Source of the DNA: Streptococcus sp.
Lineage (GTDB): Bacteria > Bacillota > Bacilli > Lactobacillales > Aerococcaceae
Reading direction: 5' to 3'
Length of the DNA: 7,046 nt
Assembly (NCBI GenBank): GCA_015264885.1
Contig: JABZYY010000032.1
Span: 4,502-11,547, forward strand
Below the pieces are notes generated by a model, which did no database searches, was not told the origin of the DNA, and saw only the letters and a list, made by a program, of their open reading frames with translations. The position numbers and the translations under genes were made by a program. Shown here piece after piece: positions 1 through 5,793 of this stretch. Position 1 is the stretch's first letter. Each line of letters begins with the position of its first letter.

Positions 1-212
1 ACTCTGGAAATTTATTTCCTAGAGTCACTTTGAAGCTCGGTAGTAGTTGAGACTACAGGCTCAACACGGTACAGCCACTATCACTACTATGAAGATATCC
101 GTTGGATTTAAAGGCGAATTGAACCTTCTCCAATCTCCTCTTCTTTGTTCTCTGCACTCGAATTTCAAAGAAACGAAGTTTCTTTATTCATTTTTCTTTT
201 TATTTTTTTTGC
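1..212. other. Gene-free left edge with small hairpins
   Basis: I see no convincing gene here. Plus-strand frames entering from the left close early (TGA at 31-33, TAG at 20-22, TGA at 46-48), so the last codons of an upstream plus-strand gene could lie in the first 48 bases, but this cannot be shown. The plus strand can form a hairpin at 1-25 (arms of ten pairs with one bulged T, loop TTTA) and a possible H-type pseudoknot at 40-65. The open frame from 47 to 256 starts inside these inverted repeats, runs through the terminator and encodes low-complexity Phe/Leu-rich sequence, so I do not regard it as a gene. Confidence 0.5.
167..200 (+). terminator. Possible weak plus-strand terminator
   Basis: An inverted repeat AAAGAAAC (167-174) and GTTTCTTT (178-185), with loop GAA, is followed by a long T-rich stretch up to 210. 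The stem is perfect but has only two G-C pairs, so termination would be weak. It would suit a transcript entering from the left and converging on the polyamine operon. Confidence 0.35.
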
Positions 213-244
213 ACAAAAAAAATCGAGAGCGTGTCTCGATTTTT
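213..244 (-). terminator. Rho-independent terminator of the pot operon
   Basis: AAAAATCGAGA (218-228) and TCTCGATTTTT (234-244) form a perfect 11-pair stem with a five-base loop. It starts one base past the potD stop codon. Read on the minus strand, the stem is followed by a continuous U run (222 down to 215). The A/T arms also give a short T run on the plus strand, so it may stop transcription from both sides. Confidence 0.87.
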
Positions 245-245
245 C

Positions 246-1316
246 TTAGTTTCTAAAGATCTTGGCTTCTAAAAAGAGGTCGTTGTAAAGCGATAATAGG
301 TCGGTTCCTAAATTCTCGTAAACCTCCATCTTTTCCATCGCTTCCTCACTCGGATAGAAGCTCTCATCCGAAGTAATGTCTTCTGGTAAGAGCGCTAGCG
401 CATCCTTGTTTGGCGTTGCATAACCAACATACTGAGCATTCTTCGCTGCGATTTCCGGACGCAACATGAAATTGATAAACGCATACGCGCCTTCCTTGTT
501 ACCAACCGTTTTTGGAATGACGATATTATCAAACCATAAGTTCGTTCCTTCGCTAGGAACCACGTAGGCTAAATCTTCATTCTCACTCAACATTTTAGAA
601 GCTTCACCTGAGAAAGTTACAGCTATGTTTGCTTCTCCTTGAATCATGTATGTCTTCATCTCATCAGCGATGATCGCTTTTGCATTCGGCATCAATGTCT
701 TCAAGAATTTACCAGCTTCTTTAACGATGGCTTCGTCTTTTTCATTAAGAGAATGGCCTTGTGTTTGTAAAGCAATCCCCATCATTTCACGAGCTCCGTC
801 AATAAATAGAATGGAATCTTTTAAATCCGGGTTCCATAAATCGCGCCACTCGCTAATCGTTCCTTCTGGATAAACTTTTTTATTATAAACGATTCCTAAT
901 GTTCCCCAGAAATACGGAATGCTATAAGCGTTTTCTGGGTCAAAGGATTGGTGTAAGAAACGTGGGTCGATATGTTCCATCCCTTTGATTTTTGAATAAT
1001 CTAATTTCTCAAGTAAGCCTTCTTCGACCATTTTATGAATGGTGTACTCACTAGGGATGGCAATATCGTAGTTCGTTCCACCTTGCTTAATCTTTGTAAG
1101 CATGGCTTCGTTGGAATCGAACGTTTCATAAATGACTTTATACCCTGTTTCTTGTTCAAATTGTGTAATGAGTTCTGGGTCGATATAGTCTCCCCAGTTA
1201 TATACGATAATTGTTTGAGGGTCTCCTGCCGTTGCTGTTTCAAAACTCTTACGGAATCCAAACAATACTAGGCAAGAAACTACGATCGTCCCGATTAACA
1301 TCGTTAGTCGCTTCAT
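246..1316 (-). CDS. potD: Spermidine/putrescine-binding protein PotD
   Basis: Extracellular substrate-binding subunit of the polyamine importer, which captures spermidine/putrescine and delivers it to PotBC. The 356-residue product is of normal family length. Residues 1-29 are a short basic start (KR) plus a hydrophobic segment, acting as signal peptide or membrane anchor. The mature part opens with the family hallmark VYNWGDYIDPEL (38-49). Polyamine-pocket regions of E. coli PotD have counterparts at W41/Y44, S89/Y91, DGARE (173-177), TFSGEA (234-239), LWFDN (260-264) and GYATPN (298-303). The acidic residue corresponding to E. coli Asp168 appears to be Gly174, while E177 and D263 are kept. 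The start is ATG at 1316, overlapping the potC stop by four bases (ATGA), with AGGAG seven bases upstream. It is the last gene of the operon. Confidence 0.95.
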   Translation of the reverse strand: MKRLTMLIGTIVVSCLVLFGFRKSFETATAGDPQTIIVYNWGDYIDPELITQFEQETGYKVIYETFDSNEAMLTKIKQGGTNYDIAIPSEYTIHKMVEEGLLEKLDYSKIKGMEHIDPRFLHQSFDPENAYSIPYFWGTLGIVYNKKVYPEGTISEWRDLWNPDLKDSILFIDGAREMMGIALQTQGHSLNEKDEAIVKEAGKFLKTLMPNAKAIIADEMKTYMIQGEANIAVTFSGEASKMLSENEDLAYVVPSEGTNLWFDNIVIPKTVGNKEGAYAFINFMLRPEIAAKNAQYVGYATPNKDALALLPEDITSDESFYPSEEAMEKMEVYENLGTDLLSLYNDLFLEAKIFRN

Positions 1317-2149
1317 AGTGTGACTCCTTTCAACAAGTCACTCTCCGAAGCCTTCCCATTTACTCGTTTTTGTTGGAATTTTTGAATAAAGTAATATCCA
1401 ATTACAAGTGATAATGAGAATAGGAACATCAATGTACTTAAGGCATTGATTTCTAAGCTGATTCCTTGGCGCGCACGTGAGTAGATTTCAACGGCAATCG
1501 TTGAGAATCCATTTCCTGTTACGAAGAATGTCACGGCGAAGTCGTCTAATGAATACGTAAATGCCATAAAGAATCCACTGAGAATTCCTGGTGTAATCGC
1601 TGGTAAAACAATGCGTGTTAATACTTGTGAGCTTGTTGCTCCTAAGTCACGAGCCGCTGTAATCATCGATGGGTTCATTTCTGATAATTTTGGTAAAACC
1701 ATCAATACAACGATTGGAATGTTAAACGCGATATGCGCAAGTAATACCGACATAAAGCCGAGTTTGAATCCAACCACTGTAAAAAGAATTAAAAGGCTGG
1801 CACCGATGATAACGTCTGGCGATACCATCAAAATATTGTTAAAGCCTAATAACACTTGTTTGCGACGGTTTGAACGGATGTAATGGATCATGATAGCTCC
1901 AAGTGTTCCAATCACTGTCGCGATTAAAGAAGATAAGAGTGCAAGAATTAATGTATCGAGCACAATTCCGATTAAACGGGTGTCGGCAAGAACGGCTTTA
2001 TAGTGGTCGAGTGTGAAACTCTCGAATCCGTTCATGCTACCAGCACTGTTAAATGAGTAAAAAATCAAGTAGAAAATAGGCGCATATAAGACTACAAATA
2101 CAAACACTAAGTAAAAATTACTCCACTTACTATTATTTTCTAATTTCAT
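1313..2149 (-). CDS. potC: Polyamine ABC transporter permease PotC
   Basis: Second membrane subunit of the polyamine importer, pairing with PotB to form the translocation path. The 278-residue product has about six hydrophobic segments (roughly 11-33, 61-90, 103-128, 131-152, 184-210 and 236-256). The cytoplasmic EAA loop that docks onto the ATPase is clear at about 164-184, with AARDLGATSSQVLTRIVLP. A SLDDF motif at 200-204, common in PotC-type permeases, follows. The start is ATG at 2149, overlapping the potB stop by four bases (ATGA), with a strong AAGGAGG site about nine bases upstream. The C-terminal tail (257-278) is hydrophilic and basic. I call it PotC rather than PotB by gene order and by similarity of the N-terminal region to PotC-type sequences. 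Confidence 0.94.
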   Translation of the reverse strand: MKLENNSKWSNFYLVFVFVVLYAPIFYLIFYSFNSAGSMNGFESFTLDHYKAVLADTRLIGIVLDTLILALLSSLIATVIGTLGAIMIHYIRSNRRKQVLLGFNNILMVSPDVIIGASLLILFTVVGFKLGFMSVLLAHIAFNIPIVVLMVLPKLSEMNPSMITAARDLGATSSQVLTRIVLPAITPGILSGFFMAFTYSLDDFAVTFFVTGNGFSTIAVEIYSRARQGISLEINALSTLMFLFSLSLVIGYYFIQKFQQKRVNGKASESDLLKGVTL

Positions 2150-2958
2150 TCTGATACGCCTCCTTTTCTACGGTCTCTTGTAATAAACATTAAAATAATC
2201 ATCGCTACAATCAATACAACCCCGATTGTAGAACCCATTCCCCAGTTTTGCGTTACTAAGAAATGTTGCTCAACGGCTGTACCAAGTGTAATCACGCGGT
2301 TTCCTCCAATCAAACGAGTCAACATGAAGAGTGAGAGCGATGGAATAAATACGGCTTGTACTCCACTGCGCACTCCGTTCATCGATAATGGAACGATGAC
2401 ACGTCTAAACGTATCCCATTTTGTTGCCCCAAGGTCGCGGCTTGCCGCAATGAGAGAACCTGGCAACTCTTCGATAGAGTTGAAGATTGGCAAAATCATA
2501 AATGGTAACTCGATATACGCTGCTACCGTTAAGAAACTGAAGTCAGTGAATAGGAATTCTTGTGGCGCCAATCCGAATAATGAAAGGAAGTTGTTCACTG
2601 TTCCTGTTTGGCTAAAGATTCCAATAAATGCATAGGCTTTTAATAGTAAGTTTACCCATGTCGGTAAGATGATTAATAAAAGCCATAGTTGTTTATGTTT
2701 TGTACGACTTAGGAAAAGTGCTGTTGGATAACTAACGAGTAGCGTTACGAGTGTTACAAGAAATGCGTACCACACTGAGTTGAATGTCATTTCTAAGTAG
2801 TTTCCTGACGCGAAATAGTTTGTATAGTTTCCAAGCGTTACTTGACCATTGATGTCGAAGAATGATTTATAGAAAATCATTCCAAGTGGCGTTACTACGA
2901 ATAATAACAACCAGATAAAGTATGGAATGGAAAATAAGAAACGAGATTGTTTAGTCAT
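2146..2958 (-). CDS. potB: Polyamine ABC transporter permease PotB
   Basis: First membrane subunit of the spermidine/putrescine importer. The 270-residue product has about six hydrophobic segments (around 8-30, 60-84, 90-115, 140-162, 195-214 and 241-260). Its EAA loop, at about 171-190, reads [20 protein letters not shown] and is the docking site for PotA. The basic end (RDRRKGG) fits a cytoplasmic C terminus. The start is ATG at 2958, which overlaps the end of potA by eight bases (ATGACTAA). A GAGG site lies nine bases upstream, inside the potA tail codons, which suggests translational coupling. No truncation or frameshift is visible. Confidence 0.94.
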   Translation of the reverse strand: MTKQSRFLFSIPYFIWLLLFVVTPLGMIFYKSFFDINGQVTLGNYTNYFASGNYLEMTFNSVWYAFLVTLVTLLVSYPTALFLSRTKHKQLWLLLIILPTWVNLLLKAYAFIGIFSQTGTVNNFLSLFGLAPQEFLFTDFSFLTVAAYIELPFMILPIFNSIEELPGSLIAASRDLGATKWDTFRRVIVPLSMNGVRSGVQAVFIPSLSLFMLTRLIGGNRVITLGTAVEQHFLVTQNWGMGSTIGVVLIVAMIILMFITRDRRKGGVSE

Positions 2959-4057
2959 TTTCTTCTACCTCGTCTTCGTAGCTTTCTAAACGAGCGTCGA
3001 AGTCTTCTTCACTTTCTCCAAAACGCATTACGTGGATATCTTGTGGTTCGAAGTATAAGCCCACTTTTGATCCAACTTCTGCTTTACGAGTTGAGTGAAT
3101 CATCCATTCGTTGCCATTTTCGTCATAGCAGATGATTTCGTAGTGAACTCCGCGGAATAATTGAGTGTCCACTTCAACCGTTAATTTTCCTTTGTCGATA
3201 GACGTTAACGATAAATCTTCTGGACGAATCACGATTTCAACTTTTTCATTTGGACGCATTCCGGCATCGGCACACTCGAACTCTTTACCAACGAATTCTA
3301 CAAGGTAGTCTTCCTTCATAACCCCATCAACGATATTACTTTCACCGATAAAGTCCGCAACGAAACGGTTGATTGGCTCATCGTAAATATCTACTGGTGT
3401 TCCAGATTGAACGATTTCCCCTTTACTCATAACGAAGATTTCATCACTCATCGCTAACGCTTCTTCTTGGTCATGCGTTACGAAGATAAATGTGATTCCT
3501 AAACGTTGTTGCAATTCACGAAGTTCATATTGCATGTCTGTACGAAGTTTTAAGTCTAATGCTGACAATGGTTCATCGAGTAGTAGTACTTCTGGTTCAT
3601 TGACAAGCGCGCGGGCGATGGCTACACGTTGTTGTTGTCCACCAGACATTTGTGAGATTTCACGGTTTTCGTATCCAGATAATTGCACCATTTTTAAAGC
3701 GTCTGCCACTTTTTCTTTAATGATGTTTTCTGGAGTTTTCTTTAAGCGTAATCCAAACGCGATATTTTCGAATACATTCATATGTGGGAATAATGCGTAG
3801 TCTTGGAAAACAGTGTTCACTTTACGTTTGTTTGGCGGAAGGTTAGTAACGTCTGCCCCGTTTAAAGTCACTTTTCCGTTTGATACATCTGTAAATCCAG
3901 CGATAATACGCAAAATCGTTGTTTTACCGCATCCCGAAGGCCCTAGTAATGTATAGAATTTTCCTTTTTCGATTTCGAAGTTGATATTTTTTAATACATG
4001 AGTGTCCTCATAAAATTTGTTCACATTCTCAAATGAGATAATTGTGTTGTTTGACAT
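2951..4057 (-). CDS. potA: Polyamine ABC transporter ATPase PotA
   Basis: Energises polyamine import by hydrolysing ATP on the cytoplasmic side of PotBC. Counting from the ATG at 4057 (368 residues), the nucleotide-binding domain shows Walker [10 protein letters not shown] (39-47), Q-loop FQDYALFPH (84-92), signature SGGQQQR (138-144), Walker B LLLDEP (158-163), D-loop SALD (165-168) and switch His195. A TOBE-type C-terminal domain follows (about 240-345). The last 20 residues are strongly acidic ([11 protein letters not shown] and onward). Start choice: the ATG at 4057 has AGGTG six bases upstream, whereas an in-frame GTG at 4066 (371 residues) has only a weak AAGAAAG site, so I prefer 4057. 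The gap to the upstream regulator gene is 22 bases, indicating co-transcription. Confidence 0.94.
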   Translation of the reverse strand: MSNNTIISFENVNKFYEDTHVLKNINFEIEKGKFYTLLGPSGCGKTTILRIIAGFTDVSNGKVTLNGADVTNLPPNKRKVNTVFQDYALFPHMNVFENIAFGLRLKKTPENIIKEKVADALKMVQLSGYENREISQMSGGQQQRVAIARALVNEPEVLLLDEPLSALDLKLRTDMQYELRELQQRLGITFIFVTHDQEEALAMSDEIFVMSKGEIVQSGTPVDIYDEPINRFVADFIGESNIVDGVMKEDYLVEFVGKEFECADAGMRPNEKVEIVIRPEDLSLTSIDKGKLTVEVDTQLFRGVHYEIICYDENGNEWMIHSTRKAEVGSKVGLYFEPQDIHVMRFGESEEDFDARLESYEDEVEEND

Positions 4058-4079
4058 TGCTAGCACCTAACTTTCTTAA

Positions 4080-4622
4080 TTATAAATATGAATCTGTCGC
4101 CACGACTAAAACTTTCGATGTTGTCTTACCGGCGTTGCTAATTTGGTGTTTGGCTTTCGCCTCAAAATAGAAGGACTCTCCTTTGGAAACTACTTCAACT
4201 TGTTTACCGACTTTGACCTGAATAGAACCTTCGAGCACATACCCAAATGTTTCCGCAAGTGACGGTTGGAACGTCTTGTACGCTCCCCCAACGGCAAACT
4301 CTAGAATTACGGGTTCCATCTCATGCTCGTTCGAGTCTGGATTGAGCCACGTGACCGTCGTTTGGTGCTTGGAGTCTTCCATCATCGTCATATCCTCTTC
4401 GCGGTAAATCGTGAGCGCCTCTTCTGGCCCCTCATCGAAAAAGTCCGCTGCAGGGCATCCCAACACTTCAAGAATATCAAAGAACGTATCCATTGATGGC
4501 GAGCTCAAATCATTCTCTAATTGCGAGATATATCCCTTTGACAAATCTGTTCTCTCTGCTAACTCTTCTTGCGTTAAACCCTTTTGAATACGGAGGGCAC
4601 GCAGTTGATGACCGATTTCCAT
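4080..4622 (-). CDS. XRE-family regulator with C-terminal cupin domain
   Basis: Probable transcriptional regulator of the polyamine transport operon. In the 180-residue product, residues 5-62 form an XRE helix-turn-helix: LTQEELAERTDLS (16-28) is the first helix-turn and KGYISQLEND (29-38) the recognition helix. Residues 90-178 form a small cupin barrel, with motifs around GGAYKTFQPSLAETFGYVLEG (112-132) and KGESFYFEAKAKHQISNAG (147-165); this domain usually senses a small ligand. The same architecture is known in PuuR, the putrescine-responsive repressor of E. coli, so polyamine sensing is a reasonable inference, not a demonstrated fact. The start is ATG at 4622 with AAGGAG six bases upstream. 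It leads the pot operon, consistent with autoregulation. Confidence 0.88.
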   Translation of the reverse strand: MEIGHQLRALRIQKGLTQEELAERTDLSKGYISQLENDLSSPSMDTFFDILEVLGCPAADFFDEGPEEALTIYREEDMTMMEDSKHQTTVTWLNPDSNEHEMEPVILEFAVGGAYKTFQPSLAETFGYVLEGSIQVKVGKQVEVVSKGESFYFEAKAKHQISNAGKTTSKVLVVATDSYL

Positions 4623-4635
4623 TGTCTTCTCCTTT

Positions 4636-4685
4636 TAAACTAATTGTTTACTAACACAAAGACCATTATACATTAAGTTTAGTAA
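4636..4685. promoter_or_regulatory. Repeated GTTTASTAA motif, likely operator
   Basis: The nonamer GTTTA(C/G)TAA occurs twice in direct orientation, at 4646-4654 and 4677-4685. The 31-bp distance is about three helical turns, placing both on the same face of the DNA. One copy lies between the -35 and -10 boxes and the other just past the expected start of transcription, ideal positions for repression. The downstream copy also belongs to an inverted repeat, TAAAC (4636-4640) and GTTTA (4646-4650). The natural candidate to bind is the XRE-cupin protein encoded next to it; that link is inference. Confidence 0.5.
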
Positions 4686-4692
4686 TAGTCAA
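4665..4692 (-). promoter_or_regulatory. Sigma-A promoter of the regulator-potABCD operon
   Basis: On the minus strand, TTGACT (4692-4687) and a perfect TATAAT (4670-4665) are separated by 16 bases, so initiation is expected near 4658. This leaves a leader of about 36 bases before the regulator's start codon. The DNA just upstream is rich in A and T runs, which could act as an UP element. It is the best promoter match on the minus strand of this intergenic region. Confidence 0.82.
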
Positions 4693-4790
4693 CAAAACAA
4701 CCTCAAAAAATCGGACTTTTTTGAAAGTTTATTTTTCTGCATGATAGCGCGTTTTTTGTGCTTATTTTTTCTCGTGAAAAAAAGACGAAA

Positions 4791-4822
4791 TTATCATATA
4801 TGATAATTATCTTTTATGATAA
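4791..4822. repeat. Two adjacent 16-bp palindromes
   Basis: TTATCATATATGATAA (4791-4806) is a perfect palindrome and is followed without a gap by TTATCTTTTATGATAA (4807-4822), which differs at two positions. The DNA around it is very AT-rich and gene-free. It lies about 100 bp upstream of the -35 box of the pot operon and downstream of the exporter terminator. The pattern resembles a tandem operator for a dimeric regulator, but I recognise no exact known box. The GATAAT half-sites are loosely like Fur-type boxes, without the proper spacing. Confidence 0.45.
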
Positions 4823-4842
4823 TATTGCATCGTTTAAAAAAT

Positions 4843-4868
4843 CAAAATTAAGTTATAAGTTAATTTTG
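4843..4868. repeat. AT-rich inverted repeat
   Basis: CAAAATTAA (4843-4851) and TTAATTTTG (4860-4868) form a perfect nine-pair stem with an eight-base loop. The middle contains a tandem TAAGTTA TAAGTTA (4850-4863). With only one G-C pair it would be a weak RNA hairpin, so a protein binding site or chance in AT-rich DNA are both possible. Confidence 0.35.
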
Positions 4869-4870
4869 GG

Positions 4871-4906
4871 TAAACAAAAACAGGACTCGGTATCGAATCC
4901 TGTTTT
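4871..4906 (-). terminator. Rho-independent terminator downstream of the ABC exporter operon
   Basis: AAAACAGGA (4877-4885) and TCCTGTTTT (4898-4906) form a perfect nine-pair stem. It continues past one mismatch with three further pairs (4887-4889 with 4894-4896), closed by a GTAT loop. On the minus strand it is followed by TTTTTGTTTA, a good U tract; the plus strand has no continuing T run. It therefore ends transcription arriving from the exporter genes, but lies about 185 bases past their stop codon, so the transcript has a long 3' untranslated region. Confidence 0.8.
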
Positions 4907-4921
4907 GGTGTCTGCATCTAT

Positions 4922-5091
4922 TTGTTCGGAGTGGTTGGTTGCGTTTCTAACCGCGATGTCTCACATACTATGGAGTTGAACTCGACCTCGCAGAAATGGC
5001 GTGCGTTTCCTGAAACATCCGCACGACTCGTCTCGAGTTCTTTGCGTTGTTCCAGTCCAACGTTCCATTTCTGAACGCGATGCCTCGTATC
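4922..5091 (-). other. Structured repeat-bearing 3' region, candidate ncRNA or dispersed repeat
   Basis: This stretch is about 50% G+C by hand count, against very AT-rich DNA on its left, and lies between the permease stop codon and the terminator. On the minus strand, a unit starting GAGGCATCGCG (5086 down to 5047) recurs in diverged form as GAGACATCGCG (4962 down to 4922), matching at about 28 of 41 positions. In both units the hairpin arms differ yet stay complementary around an AGAAA loop. Further stems are GAACTCGA/TCGAGTTC (4978-4985 with 5033-5040), CGTGCG/CGCACG (5000-5005 with 5020-5025) and CGTTG/CAACG (5045-5049 with 5058-5062). I recognise no named RNA family. It could be a structured 3' UTR, a processed small RNA, or a copy of an interspersed repeat such as BOX-like elements. 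Confidence 0.5.
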
Positions 5092-5793
5092 CTAGTTCTT
5101 TGCTTTAGGTTTTAAGAAGAAGAAGTTTAAGACGAGTAGCACCACAATCCATACGCCAGGAACGATGAAGCTTTGGGCAGTTAAGGCGAAGTCGTTTTTG
5201 ACAAAGAAATCCACAAAGTTCCCCATAAATGTATAGTGTGTCACTTTTGATACCGCATCGCTCAACATTGAGAACATCGGTAAGAACGCAATCCCCATCA
5301 TCGGAATCACACCATTGACTTGCGCTTTTGCTTGCGTATCTGTCAAAGCACCCACTAATAAGTTGAGTAAAATCACACAGATGGCCACACTCGCAACGAT
5401 TGCACCATATTCCATCCAACGTCCTGAAAGATCCGCTTTAACAATCATTGGGAAACTTACAATCGTAATCAATGCTAAAACTACTGGGTAGAATAAGATT
5501 GAGATTAAGTATTCGACTGAGTGAATGCCACTTAAGAAGAGAGTCTTCAAATTTTTCTTTTCCTTTTCTTCAGCAAGCATAATTGTAATCATTGATCCGA
5601 CAGATAAGCTAAGCGCTAGCGGAATCATCATGAATAGGATTTGGATAGCTGTTTGTGGGTTGCCGTCTTTGTTCATGAAATGGTCGTATGCCAATAACAT
5701 TCCGTATGGGAATACGATTTGAAATAACATTGCTCCATTGCTTAAAATCATTTGTGTACGTAGCCAAATTAAGGCGCTAATTCTTTTAATCAT
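5092..5793 (-). CDS. ABC-2 type exporter membrane subunit
   Basis: Membrane partner of the upstream ATPase; together they make an efflux ABC transporter. The 233-residue product has about six hydrophobic segments (roughly 20-36, 51-73, 93-117, 129-150, 160-178 and 208-227). Residues 75-90, EEKEKKNLKTLFLSGI, match the conserved charged stretch after the second segment in ABC-2 permeases (usually EREKGT followed by a leucine-rich run), which contacts the ATPase. The C terminus is basic and lysine-rich. The start is ATG at 5793, overlapping the ATPase stop by eight bases (ATGATTAA), with AGGAG about nine bases upstream. The substrate cannot be read from the sequence: family members export drugs, bacteriocins or other peptides, or act in cell-envelope stress. 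The stop is TAG, and the frame stays open for 57 more codons beyond it. Confidence 0.87.
   Translation of the reverse strand: MIKRISALIWLRTQMILSNGAMLFQIVFPYGMLLAYDHFMNKDGNPQTAIQILFMMIPLALSLSVGSMITIMLAEEKEKKNLKTLFLSGIHSVEYLISILFYPVVLALITIVSFPMIVKADLSGRWMEYGAIVASVAICVILLNLLVGALTDTQAKAQVNGVIPMMGIAFLPMFSMLSDAVSKVTHYTFMGNFVDFFVKNDFALTAQSFIVPGVWIVVLLVLNFFFLKPKAKN

Noticed and set aside
113..125. tRNA-like T-loop on the minus strand (GGTTCAATTC)
   Set aside because: The flanking bases do not form the five-pair T stem (G-G and A-C clashes), and no anticodon arm or acceptor stem is present nearby.
47..256. Plus-strand open frame of 69 codons at the left edge
   Set aside because: It has no convincing ribosome binding site, begins within inverted repeats, runs through the pot operon terminator, and translates to Phe/Leu/Lys-rich low-complexity sequence.
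1001..1261. Minus-strand open frame overlapping potD in another frame
   Set aside because: It lies wholly within the strongly supported potD reading frame and has no independent translation signal.
2324..2635. Plus-strand open frames opposite the pot genes (for example 2324-2635, 3492-3800, 1611-1883)
   Set aside because: They are antisense to intact, well-recognised pot genes, lack ribosome binding sites and show no recognisable protein features.
4704..4723. CAAAAAA/TTTTTTG hairpin as a terminator upstream of the pot promoter
   Set aside because: Only one G-C pair in a seven-pair stem, and no clear gene upstream on either strand that needs it. It may instead be the AT-rich upstream part of the promoter.
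4922..5091. CRISPR array or tRNA/rRNA fragment in the GC-rich stretch
   Set aside because: There are only two diverged repeat copies with unequal neighbouring sequence and no regular spacers, and no tRNA cloverleaf or recognisable rRNA segment.
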